Shown: in pieces, positions 29,129-37,904 of the stretch
Layout: each line of letters starts with the position of its first letter
Numbering within the stretch: position 1 is the stretch's first letter
Assembly: GCF_003203515.1 (NCBI RefSeq)
Contig: NZ_BGNG01000017.1
Location: 1-38,581, forward strand
Source: Glaciecola sp. KUL10
Lineage (GTDB): Bacteria > Pseudomonadota > Gammaproteobacteria > Enterobacterales > Alteromonadaceae
DNA length: 38,581 bases
Direction of reading: 5' to 3'
Notes under the pieces: model-generated
What the model saw: only the letters and a program-made list of their open reading frames with translations
Told to the model about the DNA's origin: nothing
Databases searched by the model: none
Made by a program: the position numbers and the translations under genes

Positions 29129-30574
29129 TTATGAAGAAAGCGTACGAATTAAGTTCTTATAGTCTTCTTTTATATCATGATTTTCAGTTCGAAGTTCATC
29201 AATTTTTCTAACAGCATGGAGTACTGTTGTATGATCTTTCCCACCAAATGCATTGCCAATCTCTGGCAAACTATGGTTGGTCAATTCTTTCGACAAGGAC
29301 ATTGCCATCTGTCTAGGACGAGCAACACTTCGACTTCTTCGCTTTGATAAAATGTCAGACACTTTAATCTTGTAATAGTCAGCAACAGTCTTCTGGATGT
29401 TTTCAATGGTAACTAACTTGTCTTGAAGTGCAAGTAAATCTCGCAATGCATCTTTAACAAAATCAATCGTGATAGGCTTTCCGGTAAAATTAGCGTTTGC
29501 AATTACCCTATTTAAAGCACCTTCCAATTCTCTAACGTTTGATCTTAGACGTTTGGCGATGAAAAACGCAACTTCATTAGGTAAATTGATTTTATTTAAC
29601 TCAGCTTTTCTCATCAAAATGGCAACGCGGGTTTCCAACTCAGGCGGCTCTATAATGACTGTTAAGCCCCAACCAAATCGAGATTTTAAGCGATCTTCAA
29701 CGCCATCTATTTCTTTTGGATAGCGATCAGATGTAAGAATAATTTGTTGGTTACCCTCAAGCAGCGCATTAAAAGTATGAAAAAACTCTTCTTGGCTGCG
29801 ATCTTTGTTGGCAAAAAATTGAATATCATCGATCAATAAAGCATCGACTGAACGATAAAAACGTTTAAAGTCTTCAATAGCATTGTTTTGTAGCGCTTTA
29901 ACCATATCTTGAACAAAGCGTTCTGAATGCATGTAAACTATTTTTGCATCAGGTTTGGTCGCTAATATACCGTTACCAACTGCTTGCGTCAGATGGGTTT
30001 TACCTAAACCTGTTCCACCGTATAAAAACAAAGGGTTATAAGATTTACCTGGATTATTAGCTACTTGTAAAGCAGCTGCTCTAGCTAATTGGTTCGATTT
30101 ACCTTCAACAAAATTTTCAAAGGTATACTCTGGATTGACATTGGTTTTATGTTCGTCTTTTAGTGGAACAACAGCTGGTTTAATAATCTGTTTTTCTTGA
30201 ACGCTGACCTCTGGTGTCGGGGCTTGTGTATTTACTTGAACACTTTGCTTACCCATCAAAAAAGGATTCGTTTCTTGTTTACTAGGTAATTCGACCTTAG
30301 GTGGTGCTGAAGTTTGGGCTTCAACTTTCGGCCTTTTACTTTCTAGATCCAACATTAGATTCGGTGCATCAGCCCCATAAAGCGTTTTCAAAATAGCGGT
30401 CACTTTACCGTGGTAATTTTCTTTTACCCAATCCAACACAAAGTGGTTTCCAGCATAAAGTGTTAATACGCTGCCATCAAAAAAAGAGGAAAGTGGCTTT
30501 AACCACATATTAAACTGTTCGGCAGGTATTTCCTGTTGGAGTAGTTCTAAACAATCATCCCAACTCACACTCAC
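29129..30574 (-). CDS. dnaA: chromosomal replication initiator DnaA
   Basis: Origin-binding AAA+ initiator, 481 aa. GTG start with an AGGAGA ribosome-binding site at good spacing. Domain I spans about 1-80 ([21 protein letters not shown]). Domain II is a variable Gln/Pro/Val-rich linker (about 85-145). Domain III has Walker A GGTGLGKT (186-193) and Walker B LLIDD (about 246-250). Domain IV carries the DnaA-box-binding signature [11 protein letters not shown] near the C terminus. First gene of dnaA-dnaN-recF-gyrB. A DnaA box about 95 nt upstream suggests autoregulation. Confidence 0.99.
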   Translation of the reverse strand: MSVSWDDCLELLQQEIPAEQFNMWLKPLSSFFDGSVLTLYAGNHFVLDWVKENYHGKVTAILKTLYGADAPNLMLDLESKRPKVEAQTSAPPKVELPSKQETNPFLMGKQSVQVNTQAPTPEVSVQEKQIIKPAVVPLKDEHKTNVNPEYTFENFVEGKSNQLARAAALQVANNPGKSYNPLFLYGGTGLGKTHLTQAVGNGILATKPDAKIVYMHSERFVQDMVKALQNNAIEDFKRFYRSVDALLIDDIQFFANKDRSQEEFFHTFNALLEGNQQIILTSDRYPKEIDGVEDRLKSRFGWGLTVIIEPPELETRVAILMRKAELNKINLPNEVAFFIAKRLRSNVRELEGALNRVIANANFTGKPITIDFVKDALRDLLALQDKLVTIENIQKTVADYYKIKVSDILSKRRSRSVARPRQMAMSLSKELTNHSLPEIGNAFGGKDHTTVLHAVRKIDELRTENHDIKEDYKNLIRTLSS

Positions 30575-30646
30575 TGCGTATCTCCTAAACGAATGTTAGA
30601 CACTTGAAAGGTTTAACAAAAGGTAGTTTTAAAAAAGGGAGAAAAG

Positions 30647-30675
30647 ACTATATGATCATCGAATATTTATCCACA
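30647..30675 (-). promoter_or_regulatory. candidate dnaA promoter overlapping a DnaA box
   Basis: On the minus strand a -10-like TATAGT (30647-30652) lies 17 bp from TGTGGA (30670-30675). The latter is a weak -35 within the DnaA box at 30667-30675. DnaA binding would then block the -35. The -35 match is poor (3 of 6). Confidence 0.3.
30667..30675 (+). promoter_or_regulatory. DnaA box in the dnaA upstream region
   Basis: TTATCCACA, a perfect DnaA box, 93 nt upstream of the dnaA start codon. Consistent with dnaA autoregulation. Confidence 0.75.
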
Positions 30676-30841
30676 GATAAAACCATTTTTATTAGTATCT
30701 TTGCTTATAAAAACGTTTCTTCAGGGATATAAAAATATATGCTGATAAAATCGTGCATATATTCACCGACTTAGCCGTTTAATTATAGCAATGGTATAAA
30801 TTTTGAGGCTTACAGAGAAGCTCTGGGCCAAGCGAAATAGC

Positions 30842-30899
30842 ATTTTTAACGCGTCTATTATCAAATTTAACAATCTATAATTAAAAAACGCTTAAAAAT
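30842..30899. repeat. long AT-rich inverted repeat in the dnaA-rpmH region
   Basis: ATTTTTAA-c-GCGT pairs with ACGC-TTAAAAAT with one bulged C, across a very AT-rich interior. It could be an extruding or melting-prone element. The surrounding 30840-30950 stretch is strikingly AT-rich and contains a DnaA box. Confidence 0.35.
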
Positions 30900-30932
30900 A
30901 ATTCACAATTTTAATAATTTGTCATCACTAAT

Positions 30933-30941
30933 TGTGGATAA
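30933..30941 (-). promoter_or_regulatory. second DnaA box in the dnaA-rpmH region
   Basis: TGTGGATAA, the reverse of TTATCCACA, is a perfect box 258 bp from and opposite in orientation to the box at 30667. Confidence 0.75.
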
Positions 30942-31157
30942 ATTACATTTTAACAGGTCCACAATTTTTATAGTTCCCGCATTAGAGCAATATTTATGAA
31001 TACCGCTCACCCACAAATAGAGTTTTTTCTACAAGAAACGACGGTAAATTTAGTAGAGGTAGGTCAAAGAATTAACAAAATTAAAGAATTGAAAGATGAA
31101 ATATTGATTATCAACGTGACTTTAAGCAGTTTTATGTCATTAATACGTGTAATTCGT

Positions 31158-31186
31158 TTGACATTTACGCAGTTGATCCCTATTAT
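31158..31186 (+). promoter_or_regulatory. strong sigma70 promoter of rpmH
   Basis: -35 TTGACA (31158-31163, perfect), 17-bp spacer, -10 TATTAT (31181-31186). A G/C-rich discriminator suggests stringent control, apt for a ribosomal-protein operon. The start site would be near 31193, giving a leader of about 78 nt. Confidence 0.85.
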
Positions 31187-31209
31187 TCGGCGTCCATTTT
31201 AGAGCAATG

Positions 31210-31253
31210 GTTTCAATCGCGTTTGAAACTAAAGCTTCAACGTTAATTGAAAC
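31210..31253 (+). promoter_or_regulatory. rpmH leader with competing hairpins
   Basis: GTTTCAA (31210-31216) can pair with either of two TTGAAAC copies (31223-31229 or 31247-31253). The second copy can instead pair locally with TTCAA (31236-31240). These structures are mutually exclusive. The arrangement is seen in the sequence; a regulatory role is inference. Confidence 0.4.
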
Positions 31254-31270
31254 AAAAAAGAGATTAGGTC

Positions 31271-31405
31271 ATGAAAAGAACTTTTCAACCAAGTAATATC
31301 AAGCGTAAACGCTCTCACGGTTTTCGTGCTCGCATGGCCACAAAAAATGGCCGTAAAGTACTAGCTGCACGTAGAGCAAAAGGAAGAGCTAAGTTATCAG
31401 CATAA
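31271..31405 (+). CDS. rpmH: 50S ribosomal protein L34
   Basis: 44-aa, highly basic ribosomal protein beginning [20 protein letters not shown] and ending KGRAKLSA, an unmistakable L34. Divergent from dnaA and directly upstream of rnpA, the universal arrangement. It has a strong promoter at 31158-31186. Its stop codon forms the first base of an 18-bp palindrome that contains the rnpA start. Confidence 0.99.
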   Translation: MKRTFQPSNIKRKRSHGFRARMATKNGRKVLAARRAKGRAKLSA

Positions 31406-31422
31406 TTGTGATTAATCACAAT
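31405..31422. repeat. 18-bp perfect palindrome covering the rnpA start codon
   Basis: ATTGTGATTAATCACAAT runs from the last base of the rpmH stop codon to the AT of the rnpA ATG. As RNA it folds as a 7-bp stem with a UUAA loop that hides the start. As DNA it resembles a shortened CRP/FNR-like operator. Confidence 0.8.
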
Positions 31423-31789
31423 GTCTGATTTAGACTATCGCTTTTCTAGGGAGTCACGTCTGTTGACTCCCAAACACTTCTCCTTCGTATTCGAACAAGC
31501 TATACCCGCACCCTCACCCTGTATCACTATACTCGCTAGAAACAACAACGAGCAAAAACCACGCTTGGGAATTACTGTACCTAAAAAGAAAGTTAAAAAT
31601 GCATCCGATAGAAATAGAATTAAACGTTTAATTCGCGAGAGCTTTAGATTATCACAGCATAAATTACCGAATGTTGATATTATTGTGATTGCAAAGCACG
31701 GTATTGGCGAGTTAAGCAATACAAACCTAAACAAGCAACTTGAAAAACTTTGGTCGAAGCTCAATAAAAGATGCAGGCAGGCAAGTTAA
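31421..31789 (+). CDS. rnpA: ribonuclease P protein component
   Basis: Basic protein cofactor of RNase P, which matures tRNA 5' ends. 122 aa. The RNR signature lies in [14 protein letters not shown] (63-76), and [11 protein letters not shown] is the typical N-terminal block. The ATG at 31421 is the only credible start, since the frame is closed by TGA four codons upstream. It has no Shine-Dalgarno and lies in a perfect palindrome, so translation may depend on ribosomes finishing rpmH 15 nt upstream. The 3' end overlaps yidD. Confidence 0.97.
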   Translation: MSDLDYRFSRESRLLTPKHFSFVFEQAIPAPSPCITILARNNNEQKPRLGITVPKKKVKNASDRNRIKRLIRESFRLSQHKLPNVDIIVIAKHGIGELSNTNLNKQLEKLWSKLNKRCRQAS

Positions 31790-32079
31790 ATACTCAAAAA
31801 TTGAAACGTCTTAGTACGCTTCCTTTTCGTATGTTAATAAAAGCATATCAGACCTTCTTGTCTCCTCTACTTGGGCAAAATTGTCGTTTTCATCCCAGCT
31901 GTTCTTGTTATGCAAAAGAAGCATTAGAAGTTCATGGCCTTACTAAAGGCTTATTGTTAAGTACAAAACGGATAATAAAATGCAATCCAATGCATCCTGG
32001 TGGCTTTGACTATGTACCAAAACCTAATACACTAGCGGTCGAAAAAAATGCAGACCGTAAAATAAAACATCAACAATGA
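31771..32079 (+). CDS. yidD: membrane protein insertion efficiency factor YidD
   Basis: Small inner-membrane-associated protein that aids YidC-dependent insertion. 102 aa, slightly longer than E. coli YidD (85). The family motifs [15 protein letters not shown] and [14 protein letters not shown] are intact. The start lies inside rnpA (19-nt overlap in another frame), a conserved arrangement. yidC follows after 7 nt. Confidence 0.96.
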   Translation: MQAGKLNTQKLKRLSTLPFRMLIKAYQTFLSPLLGQNCRFHPSCSCYAKEALEVHGLTKGLLLSTKRIIKCNPMHPGGFDYVPKPNTLAVEKNADRKIKHQQ

Positions 32080-32086
32080 GAGTTAT

Positions 32087-33798
32087 ATGGAATCGCAAAG
32101 AAGTCTTATCATTATTGGACTATTGTTAGTCAGTTTTCTGCTATGGATAGAATACCAAGAATATATAGCACCAAAACCAGTTGTCGTCGAACAATCTGTT
32201 CAAGATACCACACCTAAAGCGGTTCCTTCTGTTGGCGTTGCCGATACAAGTTTGCCACAAGTGACTAACGATACAGTTGCTACTACTTCAAGTGCGGCAA
32301 CTGATTTACCAAGTGCGCCTAGTGCTGAAATTGTTCAGCCTGAAATGGACACAAGCTCTGGCCGATTTATCTCAGTGCTGACTGATACCCTTGATGTCAC
32401 CATAGACTTAGTCGGCGGTGATGTGGTTAAAGCTGATCTAGTAAAGTACCCAGTTACCTTAGGTGCAACAGATTCTTATAAATTATTGAAGCCCAATAAT
32501 GCTTCACTTCATATTGCGCAAAGCGGATTGGTTGGTAAAGATGGGCCAGATGCAAGCGCAGATGGTCGTCCATTTTATTCAGTCCAACAAACAGAATTTG
32601 TGATGGATTCGAACACCTTGATTGTCCCTCTTACCTGGCGAAACGCAGAAGGCTTAAGCGTCACTAAAACGTTTTCATTCGAGCAAGGTACACACCTAAT
32701 AAATGTTGATTATCAAATTACCAACAACTCAGATAACAACCTTCAAATGGTTCAATTTGCACAGTTAAAACAAACTACTGCAGATCAATCCGACGGCAAC
32801 ATGTTTATGCCTATCTATCGTGGCGGTGCATATTCAACACAAGATACAAAATATGAGAAATTTAATTTTGGTGACTTTGAAGACGATAAGTTAAATTTAG
32901 CTACTGTTGGTGGTTGGACAGGTATGATCGAGCACTATTTTGTGAGCGCTTGGGTACCACCTCAGGAAGAAACAAATAGAATCTACAGCCGACTAACTGA
33001 TAATGGTCAAAATGCAATAATCGGCTATACGGGCGAAACGATTATTGTCCCTTCAAATGGCAATGCGAGTGTCGCTAGCCAATTATATGCAGGGCCAAAA
33101 GACCAAGCTAAATTAGCAGCGATCGCAAGAGGCTTAGACTTAACAGTTGATTACGGTATTTTATTTTGGTTATCACAGCCCTTATTTAGCTTACTTAAAT
33201 TCTTGCACAGCCTAGTAGGAAATTGGGGTGTCGCAATTATCCTAATCACCATTATTGTAAAAGGCGCCATGTATTGGCTAACTAAGAAGCAATACGAATC
33301 AATGGCAAAAATGCGTAACCTAGCACCTAAAATGCAACAGCTAAAAGAGCGTTATGGTGATGACCGCCAAAAAATGTCTCAAGCAATGATGGAAATGTAT
33401 AAAAAGGAAAAGTAAATCCAATGGGCGGTTGCTTCCCTTTGCTACTTCAAATGCCTATTTTCTTAGCACTTTATTGGGTGCTTTTAGAAAGTGTTGAGTT
33501 AAGACATGCTGACTTTATTCTATGGATAAACGATTTATCAGTGGCTGATCCATACTATGTATTACCGATTCTTACCGGTGCCAGCATGTATCTTCTGCAA
33601 AAGCTTCAACCGATGACGATCACAGATCCGATGCAACAGAAAATTATGCAGTTTATGCCTGTCGCAATGAGTGTCTTCTTCTTCTTCTTCCCTGCTGGAT
33701 TAGTTCTTTATTGGTTAATCAGTAACGTGATTACCTTAATCCAAGCTAAAATAATTTACGCTTCGATGGAAAAGCGTGGAATAAGTGCTAAGGGTTAA
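32087..33798 (+). pseudogene. yidC: YidC membrane insertase, split by a one-base frameshift
   Basis: Inner-membrane insertase normally of about 550 aa. Here one frame (32087-33415, 442 aa) gives the N-terminal helix, the large periplasmic domain, the TM2 region and the cytoplasmic loop up to EMYKKEK. It then hits TAA. The rest (33421-33798, from [14 protein letters not shown] to the end) continues in the -1 frame. Adding one base in the A-run at 33408-33411 restores the family junction [12 protein letters not shown]. The parts are otherwise complete and well conserved (TM3-TM6, [12 protein letters not shown]). Because yidC is essential, a sequence error or single-base deletion is likeliest. 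A -1 slip at the final AAG, or separate translation from ATG 33421, is possible. The family's groove Arg is Lys here (VKGAMYWL). Confidence 0.9.
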
Positions 33799-33821
33799 GC
33801 TGACCACTCTATAAAATAATC

Positions 33822-33851
33822 AAAAGGGTCAGTTTGAACTGACCCTTTTTT
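33822..33851 (+). terminator. intrinsic terminator after yidC
   Basis: AAAAGGGTCAGTT and AACTGACCCTTTT are perfect reverse complements around a 2-nt centre (effective loop GTTTGAAC). The stem runs into six Ts (33846-33851). It closes the rpmH-rnpA-yidD-yidC operon. Confidence 0.9.
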
Positions 33852-33918
33852 GTATAAATCAGTTAATATTTAATCACTTCTAAAATATACAACTTGTTAA
33901 AATATTTAAGGAAAACAA

Positions 33919-34401
33919 ATGCCTTCATTCGACATAGTATCTGAACTCAATGATGTAGACGTAAAGCACGCTGTTGATAATGCTAATCGCGAGCTCTCGA
34001 CCCGTTTTGATTTTAGAGGTGTACAAGCATCATTCGAATTTAAAGACGAAATGGTCATCATGAAAGCAGAAGGAGATTTTCAGCTTAAACAAATGGCGGA
34101 TATGTTGCGCAACTGTTGTGTTAAACGCGGTGTTGATACCTCGGCAATGGATATTCAAGAAATGGACATTACTGGTAAAAACTATAAGCAGCACATTGCG
34201 TTTAAACAAGGTATCGAGCAACCCGTCGCTAAAAAGATTGTTAAGGTCATTAAAGACAATAAGCTGAAAGTCCAAGCATCTATTCAGGGCGACCAACTGC
34301 GTGTCACTGGTAAAAAGCGTGATGATCTACAAACCGCCATTGCATTATTAAAAGGTGAGGACTTTGGTCAACCTTTGCAGTTCAATAACTTCCGCGATTA
34401 A
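33919..34401 (+). CDS. yajQ: YajQ family nucleotide-binding protein
   Basis: 160 aa with the double ferredoxin-like fold signature of Yaj[23 protein letters not shown] at the start, FDFRG at about 32-36 and a conserved C-terminal LQFNNFRD. Members bind nucleotides or RNA, and a Xanthomonas homologue binds c-di-GMP. An AAGGA ribosome-binding site precedes the ATG. It sits between the yidC terminator and mnmE; in E. coli yajQ lies elsewhere, so this is a lineage-specific location. Confidence 0.95.
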   Translation: MPSFDIVSELNDVDVKHAVDNANRELSTRFDFRGVQASFEFKDEMVIMKAEGDFQLKQMADMLRNCCVKRGVDTSAMDIQEMDITGKNYKQHIAFKQGIEQPVAKKIVKVIKDNKLKVQASIQGDQLRVTGKKRDDLQTAIALLKGEDFGQPLQFNNFRD

Positions 34402-34439
34402 TTATTGGACCACTAAAGATAAAATAAGGGTCAGATTCC

Positions 34440-35807
34440 ATGTTTGAACAAAACGAAACGATAGTTGCTCAAGCCACCGCTCCTGGTAGGGGTGGTGTCG
34501 GTATAGTTAGAGTTTCAGGCCCTTTATCAAAGCTAGTCGCAAATTCGTTATTGGGCGAATGTCCTAAACCGCGATATGCAAGCTACCTTTCTTTTAAAAA
34601 TAAAGATGCTGAAGTCATTGATGAAGGTATAGCTTTGTTTTTTGAAGGCCCAAATTCATTCACAGGCGAAGACGTACTTGAACTTCAAGGACACGGCGGA
34701 CAAGTAGTCATGGAATTACTGATTGACGCCTGTTTAGAGATAAAAGGCGTGAGGCTTGCAAAACCAGGCGAGTTTAGTGAACAAGCATTCTTAAATGATA
34801 AGCTAGATCTAACTCAGGCTGAGGCAATTGCAGATTTAATTGACGCCAGTTCAAAACAAGCAGCAAAAAGTGCTTTAAAATCTCTTCAAGGTGAGTTTTC
34901 AAAATTAGTAAATGACTTGGTTGAACAAGTTATCCATTTAAGAATGTATGTTGAAGCTGCTATTGATTTTCCAGAAGAAGAGATCGATTTTTTAAGCGAC
35001 GGAAATGTACAAACAGGCCTTGAAGCCATTGTTGCTAAGCTTGATCATATAAAGTCACAAGCCAAACAAGGCTCATTATTACGCGACGGCATGTCAGTTG
35101 TGATTGTCGGTAGACCAAACGCGGGTAAGTCGAGTCTTCTGAATGCCCTAGCGGGAAAAGAATCCGCCATTGTTACTGAAATTGCGGGCACCACACGCGA
35201 TGTTTTGAAAGAACATATTCATATAGACGGCATGCCATTGCACGTTATCGACACGGCGGGTTTGCGGGATAGCACAGATAAAGTAGAACAAATAGGCATT
35301 GAACGTGCTTGGCAAGAAATAGAACAAGCTGATCGAATACTGTTTATGATCGATGCAGAGCTAGAATCGGCCAGCCAGCCTAAAGAAATATGGCCTGAGT
35401 TTTTTGAAAAGCTACCAGCAAACGCAAACATCAGTGTTATTAGAAACAAGTGTGATTTAAGTGGCGAAACACCCAATCTAGACAGTACTCAACACTATCC
35501 TGTCATTAGCCTCTCAGCGAAGAATGAAATAGGAATAGACATTCTTAAACAGCATTTAAAATCATGCATGGGCTTTGAACAATCGGGAGAAGATCAGATT
35601 ATCGCAAGAAAGCGACATATCACTGCGCTTTCCCAAGCTGAATTTCATATATTGACGGGTAAAACTCAATTAGAAGACCAAATGGCAGGCGAACTATTGG
35701 CTGAAGAACTGAGAATTGCTCAACAGTTTTTGAATGAAATTACTGGAGAATTCAGCTCTGATGATTTACTCGGCAAAATATTTTCTTCCTTTTGTATAGG
35801 TAAATAA
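34440..35807 (+). CDS. mnmE: tRNA modification GTPase MnmE
   Basis: With MnmG it installs the (carboxymethyl)aminomethyl group on U34 of several tRNAs. 455 aa. The N-terminal THF-binding domain starts [23 protein letters not shown] domain is inserted in the helical domain, with G1 [14 protein letters not shown] (about 224-237), the TTRD switch, DTAGLRDS and NKCD. The C-terminal FCIGK carries the conserved cysteine C452. The partner mnmG is not in the window; it is expected to the right. Confidence 0.98.
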   Translation: MFEQNETIVAQATAPGRGGVGIVRVSGPLSKLVANSLLGECPKPRYASYLSFKNKDAEVIDEGIALFFEGPNSFTGEDVLELQGHGGQVVMELLIDACLEIKGVRLAKPGEFSEQAFLNDKLDLTQAEAIADLIDASSKQAAKSALKSLQGEFSKLVNDLVEQVIHLRMYVEAAIDFPEEEIDFLSDGNVQTGLEAIVAKLDHIKSQAKQGSLLRDGMSVVIVGRPNAGKSSLLNALAGKESAIVTEIAGTTRDVLKEHIHIDGMPLHVIDTAGLRDSTDKVEQIGIERAWQEIEQADRILFMIDAELESASQPKEIWPEFFEKLPANANISVIRNKCDLSGETPNLDSTQHYPVISLSAKNEIGIDILKQHLKSCMGFEQSGEDQIIARKRHITALSQAEFHILTGKTQLEDQMAGELLAEELRIAQQFLNEITGEFSSDDLLGKIFSSFCIGK

Positions 35808-35865
35808 TTACCAAAATTAAGATATACTCTGACCAAACGTCGCTTTCACTTTTTTGGAAAAATTT

Positions 35866-36291
35866 ATGCATTTCGATATTGTTGTAGGATCTGTTTTAGG
35901 TGCATCCGAATACGTAGCTGAAGCACTTGAATCCGTCCTTAGTGAAAAAGGACATCAAAGCACTGTTCATTTTCAACCAACCATCGATGCATTAACAGCA
36001 CAAAGTGTTTTGTTAGTGTGTACTTCAACTCATGGCGCAGGTGATTATCCAGAAAATTTCGAAACATTTGCTGTTGAAATAGCTAAGCAAAACCTGAGTG
36101 AAAAACATTGCATCATTGTCGGTTTGGGTGACAGCAGTTATGACACCTATTGCGGCGCAGCGATTAACATAGAAAAAGTATTGTTGGATGCAGGTGCAAA
36201 GTTGATGCTTAAACCACTACATATTGATGTGCTGCACCACCCAATTCCTGAAGAAACAGCGGCACAATGGTTGGCTTCTCAGGACATTTAA
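35866..36291 (+). CDS. mioC: MioC-type flavodoxin
   Basis: FMN-binding electron-transfer protein, 141 aa from the ATG at 35866; a TTG 12 nt upstream is a weaker alternative. The phosphate-binding loop GSVLGASEYVAE (about 8-19), STHGAGDYPENF, and the MioC-specific SSYDTYCGAA and HHPIPEETAAQWL are present. In E. coli mioC adjoins oriC and is transcribed towards it. Here it is followed immediately by dnaT-dnaC, and its transcription points to the right edge. Confidence 0.93.
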   Translation: MHFDIVVGSVLGASEYVAEALESVLSEKGHQSTVHFQPTIDALTAQSVLLVCTSTHGAGDYPENFETFAVEIAKQNLSEKHCIIVGLGDSSYDTYCGAAINIEKVLLDAGAKLMLKPLHIDVLHHPIPEETAAQWLASQDI

Positions 36292-36975
36292 TTGACTAGC
36301 CTAGAATACGACGCCCTTCAACTAGCGATCAGCAATAAAGCACGAGTACTTTACAGTTTATACTTGCGCCCACGCGCCAATATGAAAGAAGGTACCGTCG
36401 ATTTAAACTATGCTGACATTTTAAATTTGCTGAATGCAAAAGAAAAAGTGATTGAACTGGGTCGACAAATTAATGCGCTACTCAAAGAATTATCAAATGT
36501 TGGTTTGATTGAACTACAAGCAGAGCAAGACTTTAAGCGAAGTTTAAACAAAGAAACCATTACCCTCCCCTTAGTCAAACCTATATCTGTTGCTCAAATA
36601 AATACAGACAATATGTCCCTGAATCATCATGCTATGGAAATAGAATGGCGACCAGAAACACAAGTGTTTGAACAGATTTGTCAGTTAATAGGTCTGATTG
36701 AACACGGCTACTCAACCGAGGAATTAGGCGAATTTATTGCTTATTGGTTAGGCTACCCTGAACGCCGATTTACAGATTATCAATGGACGCAAAAGTTTGT
36801 TTTAAGTATAAAGCTAAGGCGACAACGTTATCCTGTTAGCAAACAACAAACGAAAGTAGGCCATCAGTGGGTCACACTTGATGCAAGTATTGAGATAGAC
36901 GACAACGTTCGTCAATTGGTTGAACAATACAGTAATAAAGAAGATAGTCACAAAAAAGACAACGAGAAAAAATGA
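36292..36975 (+). CDS. dnaT: DnaT-like primosomal / helicase-loader accessory protein
   Basis: 227 aa. The C-terminal half carries the DnaT DNA-binding signature EFIAYWLGYPERRFTDYQW (147-165) followed by KFVLSIKLRRQR. The N-terminal region (LEYDALQLAISNKARVLYS, about 4-22) corresponds to the DnaT oligomerisation domain. The start is TTG directly after the mioC stop, supported by an AGGA ribosome-binding site; the next ATG would remove conserved sequence. The stop overlaps the dnaC start (ATGA), so DnaT and DnaC are co-produced. DnaT helps DnaC and PriA load the DnaB helicase. Confidence 0.85.
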   Translation: MTSLEYDALQLAISNKARVLYSLYLRPRANMKEGTVDLNYADILNLLNAKEKVIELGRQINALLKELSNVGLIELQAEQDFKRSLNKETITLPLVKPISVAQINTDNMSLNHHAMEIEWRPETQVFEQICQLIGLIEHGYSTEELGEFIAYWLGYPERRFTDYQWTQKFVLSIKLRRQRYPVSKQQTKVGHQWVTLDASIEIDDNVRQLVEQYSNKEDSHKKDNEKK

Positions 36976-37790
36976 ATAATCTTAACGCTAAACTAGAATC
37001 ACTCGCTAAGTCTATTGGCAAAAAAGAGACCGCTACTGAAGCATTCGACTATGCCAAGCGCAGACAAGAGTTTGATCGCTTAGCCAACCAAGATATCAAA
37101 AATTTGCAGTTACAAACCAAACAAAAAAGAATTGCACAAATACACGGTCGTTCTGAGCTTAACCCCAATTGGACGTTTGATAATCTAGTAGAAGATGCTG
37201 ACGATGTCACAAAAGCAATCGAAATAGCCAAAGCCTTTATTTCAGCTCACGATGATCCTAATTGGCGAAATGGCTCCGCTAATATGATGATTTTCTATGG
37301 CGATTACGGCCGAGGAAAATCGCATATCGCGGGTGCTATTGCTCACGAATTGATCAATAGGCACGAAACAACTGTCTTGTATCGCCAGCTGCAAACCTTA
37401 TTAGAAATGCGTTTTTCTTCATATGACTATCAATCAAATGATCAAACTGGCGAAAAATTCAGAGAAATATCTAAGCAACTTCAAGAAGTCGAATTGCTAG
37501 TACTGGATGAAGTCTGCGTTAATCAAAGTGTGCTTAAAAAGCCCAGCCAAAGTTGGTTAGGCAACATCCTACGACAAAGATTAAGTGACAATAAAAACTG
37601 CATTTTAATCACAAACCACAATCTTAAAGAACTTGAGAACGCCTTGGGTGCTTATTGTTTCGAATCGATAAAAGAATACAAAACCTTTATGGTTAGGTTT
37701 CAAGGCCCCAGTAGAAGACGACAAATCGTCCCTGAAGAAGCGGAGCCTAGCGCCGCACAAGCGGGTTATCAACCCAATCAGGTTCGGTAA
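36972..37790 (+). CDS. dnaC: DnaC-type replicative helicase loader (AAA+ ATPase)
   Basis: 272 aa, a little longer than E. coli DnaC (245). Walker A GDYGRGKS (110-117), Walker B LLVLDE (175-180), sensor-1-like ITNHNL (213-218), and the conserved end GPSRRR (245-250) with arginine-finger candidates. The N-terminal 100 residues correspond to the DnaB-binding region. The DnaT/DnaC pair is considered a domesticated phage-type loader that replaces DciA in some gammaproteobacteria. Located next to mioC, close to dnaA and probably to the origin. Confidence 0.9.
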   Translation: MNNLNAKLESLAKSIGKKETATEAFDYAKRRQEFDRLANQDIKNLQLQTKQKRIAQIHGRSELNPNWTFDNLVEDADDVTKAIEIAKAFISAHDDPNWRNGSANMMIFYGDYGRGKSHIAGAIAHELINRHETTVLYRQLQTLLEMRFSSYDYQSNDQTGEKFREISKQLQEVELLVLDEVCVNQSVLKKPSQSWLGNILRQRLSDNKNCILITNHNLKELENALGAYCFESIKEYKTFMVRFQGPSRRRQIVPEEAEPSAAQAGYQPNQVR

Positions 37791-37869
37791 CGTTTGTCAC
37801 TAACGAATGTAGCACCATAGAAACTTGTTTCACCGAAATAATTAGTTGCACCGAAGAATCGTCATTCCC

Positions 37870-37894
37870 TTGAAAAAGGGAACCTCCTTGGAAC
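37870..37894 (+). repeat. 25-bp direct repeat, left copy
   Basis: It shares the 17-bp core GGGAACCTCCTTGGAAC (37878-37894) with 38440-38456. The match extends 8 bp to the left with one mismatch (37876). It lies 11 bp beyond the stop of the transposase remnant. A small hairpin TCCCTT-GAAA-AAGGGA (37865-37880) overlaps it. The 37791-37869 stretch after dnaC holds no gene. Confidence 0.8.
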
Positions 37895-37904
37895 CTAGCA
37901 TTAT

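Noticed and set aside
30996-31202. Plus-strand frame of 68 codons between dnaA and rpmH
   Set aside because: Its 3' part is the strong rpmH promoter, it has no good ribosome-binding site, and its sequence resembles no family I know. Most likely a chance frame in AT-rich DNA.
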